Of a stretch of DNA of 64,000 nucleotides, positions 17,668-26,298 are shown in pieces (position 1 is the stretch's first letter; each line of letters starts with the position of its first letter). This DNA is from WLND01 sp040398845. GTDB lineage: Bacteria > Actinomycetota > Actinomycetes > S36-B12. The position numbers were made by a program, and so were the translations under genes. The DNA is taken from assembly GCA_040398845.1 (NCBI GenBank), contig JBBATH010000004.1:178946-242945 (forward strand), read 5' to 3'. The notes under the pieces were generated by a model that searched no databases, was not told where the DNA came from, and was given only the letters and a program-made list of their open reading frames with translations.

Positions 17668-17925
17668 CTAGGCATTTACCCGATGTTCGATGACATGCAC
17701 CACGTTGCGCTTCACACCGTCGTCGATTTCGTAGATGACGCGGTAGTCGCCACGACGAGCAACGTGCAGCCCCTCTAATTCGAAACGCAGCGGCTTCCCA
17801 ACGCGTTGAGGATTGTCGGCTAGTGGTCCGTACACGAATTCGATAGCAGCAGTCGCCACCTTCTCGGGCAGCACGGTCAGTGACCTCGACGCGGTTGCTG
17901 TCCACGCGACCTGCCACGTGGTCAC
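17668..17925 (-). CDS. RelE/ParE-type toxin of a type II toxin-antitoxin pair
   Basis: The 85-residue basic protein has the RelE fold pattern: WQVAWTATASRSLTVLPEKVATAAIEFVYGPLADNPQRVGKPL, then the beta-hairpin VARRGDYRVIYEIDDGVKRNVVHVIEHR. RelE proteins cleave mRNA on the ribosome. It starts at a GTG that overlaps the antitoxin stop by 4 nt, the normal antitoxin-first order. A paralog is encoded at 55963-56229. Confidence 0.9.
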   Translation of the reverse strand: MTTWQVAWTATASRSLTVLPEKVATAAIEFVYGPLADNPQRVGKPLRFELEGLHVARRGDYRVIYEIDDGVKRNVVHVIEHRVNA

Positions 17926-18203
17926 TCCGCAAGACCGACCCGGCGAGCGGCCTCCTCCTTGGTCAACGGCACCGCTTCGTCGCGCTCCGCACGCGAGGCG
18001 CGCACCTGCGCCAGCAGCGCGGGGTCGGACAGCACCCGCAGGGTTTCCTCGAGCGAGTCAAGGTCGTCCACGCTTATGACAACAGCAGCGGGTCGGCCGT
18101 GCTTGGTAATCGTCACCCTCGCGTGCTGCGTTTCCACCTGCTCGACGACCTCTGACAGGCGGTTTTTGACCTCAGCTAACGGCAACTGCTCTGCGAGACT
18201 CAT
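17922..18203 (-). CDS. Phd/YefM-family antitoxin
   Basis: The 93-residue protein has the Phd/YefM DNA-binding N-terminus (LPLAEVKNRLSEVVEQVE, VTITKHGRPAAVVISVDDLDSL) and a helical acidic C-terminal tail expected to wrap the toxin. It pairs with the RelE-type toxin that overlaps its 3' end. The ATG at 18203 lies inside an inverted repeat, so autoregulation at the promoter is expected. A truncated copy of its 5' end lies at about 61850-61933. Confidence 0.92.
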   Translation of the reverse strand: MSLAEQLPLAEVKNRLSEVVEQVETQHARVTITKHGRPAAVVISVDDLDSLEETLRVLSDPALLAQVRASRAERDEAVPLTKEEAARRVGLAE

Positions 18204-18220
18204 AGCTATAAGTATGGCTA
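18203..18220. promoter_or_regulatory. Inverted repeat overlapping the antitoxin start codon (candidate operator)
   Basis: TAGCTATAAGTATGGCTA is an imperfect 18-bp palindrome beginning at the last base of the antitoxin start codon and containing the AT-rich promoter-like segment. Phd/YefM antitoxins bind such repeats to repress their own operon. Confidence 0.5.
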
Positions 18221-18406
18221 CTTACCCGACCCCGTCAAGAGTTCGGCGAGACTCATGGAACTCGTCCGTGACCGCAAGACCGCTTCATCAGGGAACTCGG
18301 ACGACCGACCGGCGCGACACTTGAGCGCACCGGCAGCCTCGGACTTGGTCCGTTCCTGACCTGTCCATCTTTTGACTCGATCCAAGGATCGGCCTAACCT
18401 ACGGAC

Positions 18407-18868
18407 ATGCTCTCCGACCCGGCCGGTGTCCTTCGGGAGCGTGGAGTCCAGGTCACCGCCCAGCGTCTCGCGGTCCTGCGGGCCGTCGAGCGGCATCCCC
18501 ATGCAACCGCCGACACGGTGACAGCCGACGTCAGGGAGCAAATAGGCGCCATCTCACGGCAATCTGTCTACGACGCTCTCGGTACCCTCGTGGATGTCGG
18601 GCTCCTGCGGCGGATTCAGCCCGAAGGGTCCCCGGCACGCTTTGAAGACCGTGTCGACGACAACCATCACCACATCATCTGCCGCGACTGCGGCAGCCTC
18701 GTCGATGTCGACTGCGCAGTCGGCGACGCACCCTGCCTCGCCGCCGCAGACGATCAGGGTTACCTCATCGACGAAGCGGAGGTTTGCTACTGGGGCCGCT
18801 GCCCCGCCTGCCAGTCCGATTCGGTCGAGCGCCCGGCGGCAACGAAGCTCCTCCCCGCGAATACTTGA
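18407..18868 (+). CDS. furA: Fur-family repressor (FurA-like)
   Basis: The 153-residue protein has a winged-helix N-terminus (VLRERGVQVTAQRLAVLRAVERHPHATADTV, ISRQSVYDALGTLVDVGLLRRI), the metal-site segment NHHHIICRDCGSLVDVDC, and CYWGRCPAC as the second Cys pair. Gene order, 38 nt before katG in the same direction, is that of actinobacterial furA-katG, where FurA represses catalase-peroxidase and itself and is relieved by peroxide. The symbol rests on that synteny. Confidence 0.92.
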   Translation: MLSDPAGVLRERGVQVTAQRLAVLRAVERHPHATADTVTADVREQIGAISRQSVYDALGTLVDVGLLRRIQPEGSPARFEDRVDDNHHHIICRDCGSLVDVDCAVGDAPCLAAADDQGYLIDEAEVCYWGRCPACQSDSVERPAATKLLPANT

Positions 18869-18906
18869 AGACAGCAACCGCACACCCACCTGAAGGAGAA
18901 CAGCAC

Positions 18907-21087
18907 ATGTCAGAACTAGCCAGTTGCCCGGTCGTGCACCGCGGCGCTGAAGGAACAAGCAACAGCGATTGGTGGCCAAATCGGCTGAACCTTCGCATCC
19001 TGAGGCAGAACGCCCCGCAGTCCGATCCGATGGACGCGGGCTTCAACTACGCCACCGCGTTCAGCGGCCTCGACCTTGCAGCCGTCAAGGCTGACCTTCG
19101 GGCGGTCATGACCGACTCCCAGGTGTGGTGGCCGGCAGATTATGGCCACTACGGCCCCTTCTTCGTCCGGATGACCTGGCACAGTGCCGGCACCTACCGC
19201 ACGAGCGATGGACGCGGCGGCGGCGGCGCCGGCATGCAGCGCTTCGCCCCCCTCAACAGCTGGCCCGACAACGTCAACCTCGACAAGGCCCGCCGTCTGC
19301 TATGGCCGGTCAAGGCCAAGTACGGCAATGCCCTCTCCTGGGCCGATCTCATGATCCTCACCGGCAACGTGGCGATGGAGTCGATGGGCTTCGAGACCTT
19401 CGGTTTTGGTGGCGGCCGCGCGGATGTCTGGGAGGCCGACGAGACCTACTGGGGAACCGAGGCCGAGTGGCTGGCCGACGCCCGCTACACCGGCGACCGC
19501 GAGCTCGCCGGTCAGCTGGCTGCCGTTCAGATGGGCCTCATCTACGTCAATCCTGAAGGCCCCAACGGCAACCCGGATCCGTTGGCCTCGGCCCGCGACA
19601 TCCGCGAGACCTTCGCCCGCATGGCGATGAATGATGTCGAGACCGTCGCCCTCGTCGCTGGCGGTCACGCGTTCGGCAAGGCGCACGGCAATGGCGATCC
19701 GGGCAAGTACATCGGCCCCGAGCCCGAGGGTGCGCCAATCCAGCAGATGGGCCTCGGCTGGAAGAACTCGAAGGGCACGGGCAATGGGTACGACACCATC
19801 AGCAGTGGCATCGAGGGCGCCTGGAACGCGACACCCACCACCTGGGACAACGCCTACCTCGAGACCCTGTTCGGCCACGAGTGGGAGCTCACCAACAGCC
19901 CCGCCGGCGCCAAGCAGTGGAAGCCAGCAGGCGGCGCCGCCGCGGACACCGTCCCCGACGCACACGACGCGAGCATCCGTCACGCGCCGATGATGACGAC
20001 CGCCGATCTCGCCCTGCGCTTCGACCCGATCTACGAGCCGATCGCACGCCGGTTCATGGATAACCCGGCCGAGCTTGCAGACGCCTTCGCCCGCGCCTGG
20101 TTCAAGCTGACCCACCGCGACATGGGTCCGCGCGACCGCTACCTCGGCTCCGAGGTTCCCGCCGAGATCCTCATCTGGCAGGACCCTGTCCCGGCAGTCG
20201 ACCACGCGCTCGTCGATGCAGCAGACATCGCCAGCCTGAAGTCGACAATCCTCGGCTCAGGCCTGACGGTCTCGCAGCTCGTCGCCACCGCATGGGCATC
20301 GGCAGCGACCTACCGCGGCACCGACAAGCGCGGCGGCGCGAACGGCGCTCGCATCCGGCTCGAGCCGCAGCGCAGCTGGGAGGCGAATGACCCGGCAGCA
20401 CTGGCCGGTGTCCTTCGCACCCTCGAGGGCATTGCGGAGCAGTTCAACGCCGCAGCCAGCGGTGGCAAGCGCATCTCACTCGCTGACCTGATCGTCCTCG
20501 GCGGTTGCGCCGCGGTCGAGCAGTCCGCCAAGGCTGCTGGCGTCACCGTGCAGGTTCCGTTCACCGCGGGCCGCACCGACGCCACCGCAGAGCAGACCGA
20601 CGTGAACTCCTTCGAGGTGCTCGAGCCGACATTCGACGGCTTCCGCAATCACCTCGCCAAGGGTCACAACCTGCCCGCCGAGCACCTGCTCGTCGAGCGG
20701 GCCGCGCGCATGGGCCTCTCTGCACCCGAGATGACCGTGCTCGTCGGTGGTATGCGTGCCCTCGACGCGAACACCGGGCAGTCCCAGCTCGGCGTCCTCA
20801 CCAAGACCCCGGGCACACTGACGAACGACTTCTTCGTCAACATGCTCGACATGGGTACCGTGTGGGCACCGATGACCGATACCGAGGAGACCTTCGAGGG
20901 TCGCAATGTCGCGACCGGCGAGGTCATCTGGACCGCGAGTCGAGCCGATCTCGTCTTTGGTTCGAACTCTGAGCTCCGCGCCCTCGCCGAGGTCTACGGC
21001 AGCTCGGATTCGAAGGAGAAGTTCGTGCGCGACTTCGTCGCCGCATGGGACAGGGTCATGATGCTCGATCGGTTCGATCTCGTCTGA
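18907..21087 (+). CDS. katG: Catalase-peroxidase KatG
   Basis: The 726-residue bifunctional haem enzyme removes H2O2. The distal site R88/W91/H92 (VRMTWHSAGTYR) is present. Y213 (LIYVNPEGPNG) and M239 (FARMAMNDVET) complete the Trp-Tyr-Met adduct, and H254 (GGHAFGKAHG) is the proximal haem ligand. The second, haem-less repeat follows (VATAWASAATYRGTDKRGGANGARIRLEPQ). The ATG at 18907 has AAGGAGAA upstream; longer readings into furA are rejected. It probably forms an operon with furA. Confidence 0.98.
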   Translation: MSELASCPVVHRGAEGTSNSDWWPNRLNLRILRQNAPQSDPMDAGFNYATAFSGLDLAAVKADLRAVMTDSQVWWPADYGHYGPFFVRMTWHSAGTYRTSDGRGGGGAGMQRFAPLNSWPDNVNLDKARRLLWPVKAKYGNALSWADLMILTGNVAMESMGFETFGFGGGRADVWEADETYWGTEAEWLADARYTGDRELAGQLAAVQMGLIYVNPEGPNGNPDPLASARDIRETFARMAMNDVETVALVAGGHAFGKAHGNGDPGKYIGPEPEGAPIQQMGLGWKNSKGTGNGYDTISSGIEGAWNATPTTWDNAYLETLFGHEWELTNSPAGAKQWKPAGGAAADTVPDAHDASIRHAPMMTTADLALRFDPIYEPIARRFMDNPAELADAFARAWFKLTHRDMGPRDRYLGSEVPAEILIWQDPVPAVDHALVDAADIASLKSTILGSGLTVSQLVATAWASAATYRGTDKRGGANGARIRLEPQRSWEANDPAALAGVLRTLEGIAEQFNAAASGGKRISLADLIVLGGCAAVEQSAKAAGVTVQVPFTAGRTDATAEQTDVNSFEVLEPTFDGFRNHLAKGHNLPAEHLLVERAARMGLSAPEMTVLVGGMRALDANTGQSQLGVLTKTPGTLTNDFFVNMLDMGTVWAPMTDTEETFEGRNVATGEVIWTASRADLVFGSNSELRALAEVYGSSDSKEKFVRDFVAAWDRVMMLDRFDLV

Positions 21088-21115
21088 TCCAAAGGGCCTC
21101 ATTCGAGGCCGATGT

Positions 21116-21156
21116 CACCGAGCTTGCTGGTTCTCCAGCAAGCCCGGTGCTTTTTT
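21116..21156 (+). terminator. Rho-independent terminator of katG
   Basis: GCTTGCTGG and CCAGCAAGC form a perfect 9-bp stem around TTCT, extended by CACCG/CGGTG outside with a small bulge, and followed by TTTTTT at 21151-21156. It is 28 nt after the katG stop. A small upstream hairpin GGCCTC-ATTC-GAGGCC at 21095-21110 adds to it. Confidence 0.9.
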
Positions 21157-21218
21157 GGGGTGCTGTCGCACTGCCAGCAATGCTCGTGTGCTGAGCACAG
21201 CGTTACCTGTGTCCGTCC

Positions 21219-21287
21219 AGTACTATTTGCGGGTTGCAGTGAGTACAATCTGCGGATTAAATCGGGTATAATCTGCGGAACTGACAA
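21219..21287 (+). repeat. Three 23-bp tandem repeats (TGCGG core) in the promoter of a DUF4143 ATPase gene
   Basis: Units begin at 21219 (AGTACTATTTGCGGG), 21242 (AGTACAATCTGCGGA) and 21265 (GGTATAATCTGCGGA); the TGCGG cores are exactly 23 bp apart. Each unit carries a -10-like hexamer (TACTAT, TACAAT, TATAAT), and the perfect TATAAT at 21267-21272 sits about 30 nt before the ATG. The layout suggests repressor sites laid over the promoter. The second ATPase gene (57234-58529) has three repeats of the same period and a related core. Confidence 0.85.
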
Positions 21288-21300
21288 CCCGGGAGTCGGC

Positions 21301-22551
21301 ATGGCATATCAAGCCCGCATCGCTGATGGCGAACTTGCGGCACGACTGGAGTCATCCGGCGCAGTACTCATTGAGGGGCCTAAAGCATGCGGAAAGACTG
21401 AGACCGCTCGCCAGCAGGCCGCTTCGGAGGTTCGTCTAGACGTCGACGGCCAACAACGTGCCGCCGCAGAAATCACCCCAGAACTCGTCCTCGATCGCCC
21501 TGCCCCACTCTTGATAGCCGAGTGGCAACTCGTGCCGTCAATTTGGGCCCACGTCCGCCGTGCCGTCGATGACCGCCAAGCACGCGGGCAGTTCATCCTT
21601 ACCGGGTCAGCCACACCGAACGACGATGTATCCCGACATTCAGGAGCCGGTCGGATCGCAGTCATGCGGTTGCGGCCCATGTGCCTCGCAGAATCCGGGC
21701 GCAGCACGGCGACGGTGTCCTTGACGAAACTGCTAGACGACAGCACACAGACTGCGGCTGACCCTGGCTTGACAGTGCCTGACCTTGCCACAGCGATCAC
21801 CGTGGGTGGATGGCCGGCGGAACAGCGAACTCCCCCCGCGACTGTGTCCCGCAGCCTGCGCGACTATCTGACTCAGATCAGCCATGTGGATGTTGCAGCA
21901 GTGTCGGGAGGGCGCCGAGACCCGTCGAAGGTCGATGCACTGCTGCGATCCTTGGCTCGAAATACGGCAAGCAAGGCCACGATCACAACACTCACGATCG
22001 ATGCCACCGGACCTGGGGAAACGCTGGACCGCGACTCCGTCAGTGGCTACCTCGCAATCCTCGAGCGCTTGATGGTTGTGGAGGACCAGCCGGCCTGGGC
22101 GCCGGCTATGCGTTCACGCGTGCAATTGCGCTCTTCTCCCAAACGACACTTCGTCGACCCGTCGCTGGCGGTGGCAGCGCTGCACGCCTCACCTGCCCTG
22201 CTTCTGGGCGATCTCGAGTCGATGGGGTTGCTTTTCGAATCCTTGGTGGTGCGCGACTTGCGGGTACTGGCGCAGCCGATCGACGGGCAAGTGCGGCATT
22301 ACCGGGACAACAAGGGCCTTGAAGTCGACGCCATCGTGACCTGTGACGACGGCCGGTGGGGAGCCTTCGAGATCAAGCTCAGCTCCATGGGCATCGATGC
22401 GGCGGCGAAGAATCTTCTTGCGCTCGCGACCAAGATTGACCGGGTTGCCTGTGGCGAACCGGGTGTACTCGCCGTTGTCACCGGCGCCGGCCTTGCCTAC
22501 CGGCGTAAGGACGGAGTGCACGTCGTCCCTATCGGCACGCTGGGTCCCTGA
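21301..22551 (+). CDS. Stand-alone P-loop ATPase with DUF4143 C-terminal domain, copy 1
   Basis: The 416-residue protein has Walker A GPKACGKT (26-33), a Walker B-like LLIAEWQ (70-76), sensor region GQFILTGSA, and GAGRIAVMRLRPMCLAES. The DUF4143 half ends with a PD-(D/E)XK-like YRDNKGLEVDAIVTCDDGRWGAFEIKLS. The family is widespread but of unknown function. Most members have DEWQ at Walker B, as the copy at 57234 does, but here Asp is replaced by Ala (A73), which may weaken Mg/ATP hydrolysis. The ATG at 21301 has GGGAG upstream. No partner gene is adjacent. Confidence 0.85.
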   Translation: MAYQARIADGELAARLESSGAVLIEGPKACGKTETARQQAASEVRLDVDGQQRAAAEITPELVLDRPAPLLIAEWQLVPSIWAHVRRAVDDRQARGQFILTGSATPNDDVSRHSGAGRIAVMRLRPMCLAESGRSTATVSLTKLLDDSTQTAADPGLTVPDLATAITVGGWPAEQRTPPATVSRSLRDYLTQISHVDVAAVSGGRRDPSKVDALLRSLARNTASKATITTLTIDATGPGETLDRDSVSGYLAILERLMVVEDQPAWAPAMRSRVQLRSSPKRHFVDPSLAVAALHASPALLLGDLESMGLLFESLVVRDLRVLAQPIDGQVRHYRDNKGLEVDAIVTCDDGRWGAFEIKLSSMGIDAAAKNLLALATKIDRVACGEPGVLAVVTGAGLAYRRKDGVHVVPIGTLGP

Positions 22552-22695
22552 CGCCGGCTCAGTGCGAAGCAGCCGTTGAGGCGATCCGCTGAGAAGCACC
22601 AGTCTCTTTTCAATCCCGAGCACCTTGGGAAGAACGGCCCCGGAACATGCGCTGTCACATGAGTAGAGTCACGAAATGGAAAGAAGCAATTCGCG

Positions 22696-23406
22696 GTGAT
22701 CGCCACAGGAACTCCCGGTGAGGCCGCCCATGCGCGGCAAATCTACGTGGGGTGGGTGACTGCCGGGATCGAACGCTGCGAACGCGTGGTGACCTCGCTC
22801 AGTGATGCGGAGTTTGCCGAACCCAGTCGCCTGCCAGGTTGGACGAGGGCACATGTCATCGCTCACATCGACGGCAATGCCAGAGGCCTTGGCAATCTCG
22901 TGACCTGGGCAAGGGCTGGCATTGAGACCCCGATGTATACCTCGATGGAGCAGCGGGATGCCGACATAGAGGCGGGAGCCCTGCTCGCTCCCCAGGAACT
23001 GCGAGCCCGCCTCGTGCAGTCGAGTGCCCGGCTTGCAGATGGGTTCAAGAGTCTCCGTGAGGAAGATTGGTCAGTGCAGGTGCGCACGGCCCAAGGGCGG
23101 ATGATCGCCGCGCGGGAGGTCATTTGGCTTCGGGCCCGTGAGCTCATGATCCACGCAGTCGATCTCGGGGGCGATGTCACCTTCGAAGACCTACCCGATG
23201 ACTTCCTCATCGCACTTACCGATGAAGTCGTGGCGCGTCGAGGGACTCTGCCGGATCATCCTGCGATCGCGCTACGGGCGGGTGAGCACCGCTGGGACAT
23301 CAGCGGCGAGGGTGCACCCGCTGTGGTCGACGGCACGCTCCCCCAGATCGCTGCATATGTCACCGGACGCAGTTCACGTGAGCCCGCGCTACCTGGCTGG
23401 CTCTAG
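22696..23406 (+). CDS. Maleylpyruvate isomerase family mycothiol-dependent protein (DinB-like fold)
   Basis: The 236-residue protein has the MPI N-terminal motif LPGWTRAHVIAHIDGNARGLGNL (metal-ligand His), REVIWLRARELMIHAVDLG (Glu and His ligands), and a C-terminal MDMPI-type domain ending VDGTLPQIAAYVTGRSS. Family members use mycothiol as a cofactor for cis-trans isomerisation or thiol transfer; mycothiol marks Actinomycetota. The GTG at 22696 is the start used. No aromatic-degradation genes are nearby, so a maleylpyruvate substrate is not asserted. Confidence 0.85.
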   Translation: MIATGTPGEAAHARQIYVGWVTAGIERCERVVTSLSDAEFAEPSRLPGWTRAHVIAHIDGNARGLGNLVTWARAGIETPMYTSMEQRDADIEAGALLAPQELRARLVQSSARLADGFKSLREEDWSVQVRTAQGRMIAAREVIWLRARELMIHAVDLGGDVTFEDLPDDFLIALTDEVVARRGTLPDHPAIALRAGEHRWDISGEGAPAVVDGTLPQIAAYVTGRSSREPALPGWL

Positions 23407-23438
23407 ACATCAGAAGAGTCTCGTCGAGCAGCAGCGCC

Positions 23439-23774
23439 TCACGCCGCATAGACGACCTGCGCCTGGGCTAGGACCGCGTCCCTCAATCGAGCATGAAGCG
23501 CCCCCTTGGAGATCAGGTCGACCGGCCGGCCAAGCACCTGTTCGAGATCGTCAGAGAGGTCGTTGATCGCCCACCCAAGGTGGACCCCATCGCGCAGCAC
23601 GTACAGGACGTCAATATCGCTGTCAGGACGCGCTTCACCAGTGACAACCGATCCGAAGACGGCAAGCTCGGCAACGCCGTATTTCTCGCACGCCGCGCCG
23701 AGCGCGGCGAGATCAATGCCGGCCAGGGAAGACAAGTCGGCCACGATAGCGTCCATAGGGCGCTCTATCCGCAT
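23439..23774 (-). CDS. Nucleotidyltransferase-domain protein (MNT-type)
   Basis: The 111-residue protein carries the minimal nucleotidyltransferase motif AVFGSVVTGEARPDSDIDVLYVL (GSx10DxD). MNT proteins transfer nucleotides and often serve as antitoxins to HEPN toxins. No HEPN gene is adjacent; instead it lies 31 nt after the HipA stop, in the same direction, making a hipB-hipA-mnt order. The start is uncertain: ATG 23774, ATG 23756, or a GTG at 23831 overlapping hipA. It converges with the MPI-like gene. Confidence 0.75.
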   Translation of the reverse strand: MRIERPMDAIVADLSSLAGIDLAALGAACEKYGVAELAVFGSVVTGEARPDSDIDVLYVLRDGVHLGWAINDLSDDLEQVLGRPVDLISKGALHARLRDAVLAQAQVVYAA

Positions 23775-23805
23775 GGAGGTCTCTGAATTCTCGACCAGCC
23801 GGGGT

Positions 23806-25143
23806 TCAGTGCTGGTTGCCGATCGCACCAAGCGACCACGGCCGCAGTCTGCTCAGGCAGCTGGTGACGTGGGCTGCGATCGCGTCCGCGAGCCGATCCG
23901 GGAGGGGTGAGTCCCACCGGCCTCGAGACACCTCGATCACCTCCCGAGACTCGTCAAGAAGCTGCTCGCTCATGCGTCGAACTCGCCGGAGCACCTCGCC
24001 GGGATCCACGCGGCAATCACGAGCGAGCTCGTCCCAGGCTTCGCGTCCGATCGCGTCAGGATCCCTCTCGCTGAATCCGATCCTCATGCTGAGGCTGACC
24101 GAGCGGTCACCGCGGTAGGGCAGATAAGAGTTGAGGTCGTACAGCGGGGCTAGTCGCGTCGCGGTGCGGCTGTGCAGCAGCGAATAGTTGCGCGCGTGCG
24201 CATCCGTGCCGACGACGAGCCAGTTGAAGGCGAGTGCATCGATGAAGTAATCGACGTCATGTTCTGCGTGACCGCCGGTTACCTGCTGTCGAAGCAGACG
24301 AGTGATGTCGATGACGTCCCGGCCCGCCTGCGCCTCGTACTTGCGGGTGGGCGACAAGCCCCTCGCCTGAACAGTGTCCTCCTGATGTATTCGGAGCCAT
24401 TCGTCGCGAGAATCCTGGCGTCGGTCGAACCGGGTGACGATGAGTGCGCGCTCACCGTCGAATTCGGCCACTTCTGTCGGTGCGACCGGAAGCCCGACCG
24501 AAGCAGCCAGCCTCATTGTGAGGTGCTCGTTCAGGTCTTGATCGGCCAGCGCTGGGATTGCGGGCTTGAAGATGTGGGTCGATGGCACCTGTCCAGTCGA
24601 CGCAGCCCACCCCGTGCTCGTGCGAGCGAGGGCGAATTTGGCCTGCGCACCGGCGAGACTGAACTGACCCTGTGCGCTCGAAGCGGCCCAGGCTGTCGAG
24701 TCGGTGGCAATCTCGCGCAGCCGGTCACCTATCTGTTGGTCAGTGACCCGCTCAAACCCGCCAATTGATGGCGACGTCTCTGGGTGGACGAACGCGGCCG
24801 CTCCGGCGACGTCCTGACCAACGTGCCACAGCATCGCGTACGGGTCCAGGCGCTTGATGCCGTATAGCGCGCGCCAGCGGTTGAGCACCTCGCTCCGGTC
24901 GGGCAGGAGTCCTCCGAGCCAATGCGAGACCACCTGGCCGGAGTGCTGGCGGATGGAAACGGGGAGGCTGCACGACAGACCACCAGTTACCTCGCGTGCG
25001 TCGTCGGCGTAGGTGAGCTTGACCGCTCGCGCGTTGGGGCTGTCGAGCGCAGCTATGACACGGCCGTGCATGAAGACGTCGAGACGTCTCCCCACTTCGC
25101 CCGAGCGCAGCGGCCCTGGTGGCTGTCGGTGCTGCTTGCTCAC
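23806..25143 (-). CDS. HipA-type serine/threonine kinase toxin
   Basis: The 445-residue protein matches HipA: N-terminal LDVFMHGRVIAALDS and GGLLPDRSEVLNRW, the nucleotide segment FSLAGAQAKFALA, STHIFKPAIP, IVTRFDRRQD, the catalytic HQEDTVQARGL region, and NWLVVGTDAHARNYSLL (catalytic loop) with APLYDLNS (DFG-like). HipA kinases phosphorylate aminoacyl-tRNA synthetases and induce dormancy. GTG start; 4-nt overlap with the upstream hipB. Confidence 0.9.
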   Translation of the reverse strand: MSKQHRQPPGPLRSGEVGRRLDVFMHGRVIAALDSPNARAVKLTYADDAREVTGGLSCSLPVSIRQHSGQVVSHWLGGLLPDRSEVLNRWRALYGIKRLDPYAMLWHVGQDVAGAAAFVHPETSPSIGGFERVTDQQIGDRLREIATDSTAWAASSAQGQFSLAGAQAKFALARTSTGWAASTGQVPSTHIFKPAIPALADQDLNEHLTMRLAASVGLPVAPTEVAEFDGERALIVTRFDRRQDSRDEWLRIHQEDTVQARGLSPTRKYEAQAGRDVIDITRLLRQQVTGGHAEHDVDYFIDALAFNWLVVGTDAHARNYSLLHSRTATRLAPLYDLNSYLPYRGDRSVSLSMRIGFSERDPDAIGREAWDELARDCRVDPGEVLRRVRRMSEQLLDESREVIEVSRGRWDSPLPDRLADAIAAHVTSCLSRLRPWSLGAIGNQH

Positions 25144-25454
25144 GTTCGGCTCACGCCAGTTCGAAAGGTTGCCAGGTATGCGTCGAGATCGATGTCGTCC
25201 TGGTTCGCAATGGGACCCAATGGCGGAACGGATGAGACGTCGTCGACGAGGTCAGCGCGGAGGGGGACATCGAGTGCGTTCAACAGGGCAAGGACGCGCC
25301 ACACTTCGGCGTTGGGATGCCGGCCACCCTCAAGCAGGTTGACCAGACGCCGCGAGACACCGGCGGCATCAGCCGCCTCCTGCTGACTCCAACCGTTCCG
25401 CGCACGGGCGGCGCGCAAAATCTGGCTAAGGTCAGTAACGTCCTCGATCTCCAC
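25140..25454 (-). CDS. HipB-like XRE-family antitoxin
   Basis: This 104-residue HTH protein (LSQILRAARARNGWSQQEAADAAGVSRRLVNLLEGGRHPNAEVWRVLALLNAL) is encoded directly before hipA with a 4-nt overlap. The GTG at 25454 is favoured since GAGGGAGG lies 7 nt upstream; a GTG at 25475 is the alternative. It should bind HipA and repress the operon. Confidence 0.88.
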   Translation of the reverse strand: MEIEDVTDLSQILRAARARNGWSQQEAADAAGVSRRLVNLLEGGRHPNAEVWRVLALLNALDVPLRADLVDDVSSVPPLGPIANQDDIDLDAYLATFRTGVSRT

Positions 25455-25482
25455 GGTGCCGCCTCCCTCTGTCACGGATCTG

Positions 25483-25494
25483 TTACGTCCGTAG
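25483..25494. promoter_or_regulatory. Small inverted repeat upstream of hipB (candidate operator)
   Basis: TACG-TC-CGTA forms a 10-bp palindrome about 30-40 nt upstream of the hipB start. HipB-type antitoxins bind short palindromes near their promoter; assignment here is inference from position. Confidence 0.35.
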
Positions 25495-25544
25495 AAGAGT
25501 CATAGTACCGACACATTGGGTGAATGTCTTGGAACCATTACATC

Positions 25545-26129
25545 TCAATGCTCCTTCGAACGCTCGAGTCTCTTGCGCCAGGCGCTGAATGAACCTGCCG
25601 GTCCGGCATGCGGCCGCGCGAGCCACGGCCACGGGTGGATCTCATCAGGCTCGATGAGGCTGCTGCGCCGCCGCCATCCGGGCACCGGCGCGAAGGTCGT
25701 GGCGAGGCATTCGGTGAGGAATACCCATCTTTTTCCTGTCAATCGGAGCCGAGCGAGCAGCGTTTCGTCGAAGACAAAGACCGCTGGCAGGTCCGGGTTC
25801 GCGGCGAGCGCCGGATCCTCGTCACCGAGCGACTCAGCCGTGATCCAGACTCGGCTCACCTCGGTTCGGCGCTCCACCTCTCGAGGCCCGGCGGTGGCTT
25901 CAGGGTCGAAGTCGGCACGGACTCCGGCAGGTGCCGTCACCTGTGCGAGCACCGGGTCGTCTCCGTACCGTTGAATCGGGCACGCTTGGCGAAGAGCGCA
26001 ACCTGCACAGAGGTCCGGTGCGCGCCGCTCAACCTAGACGCGAGCGAATCCGTAGGCACGGCCTAGACCATCACCGACAGTCCACTGCCAGCCGAGCCTG
26101 TTGGCTGCTCGCGAGCCGTCGAGCAGGTG
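25545..26129 (-). pseudogene. Remnant of a photolyase/cryptochrome-like FAD-binding protein gene
   Basis: Read on the minus strand, the segment encodes LLDGSRAANRLGWQWTVG, AYGFARV, a TAG stop, then VERRAPDLCAGCALRQACPI and a continuing tail to SFSAWRKRLERSKEH. It parallels residues ~205-406 of the intact gene at 62671-63891. The TAG replaces a Gln codon (CAG in the intact paralog). A stretch of about 25 residues before TTFAPVPGWRRR is missing, and the N-terminal half is absent. It is a truncated, dead copy from an old duplication or transfer. Confidence 0.85.
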
Positions 26130-26298
26130 GGCGCTTTGCGGGCCGCAGAACGCAGCGACGCGAGGGGCTCGACGTGCCACGGCTCGGTCAGGGTGCGATG
26201 TGGATGTGGGCCGTTCAGCATGTGGGGCATGACTGCGGCAGCAGTTCACGCCGAGCAACTCCGCTCGCAGGGGAGCCTCTCATCTCGCGGGGAGTCCG

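Noticed and set aside
19300..20205. 301-codon minus-strand frame inside katG
   Set aside because: Antisense to a fully conserved KatG coding sequence; no recognisable domain.
21219..21287. Replication-origin iterons
   Set aside because: Only three units, each overlapping promoter hexamers and next to an ATPase gene that is not a Rep protein; a regulatory array fits better.
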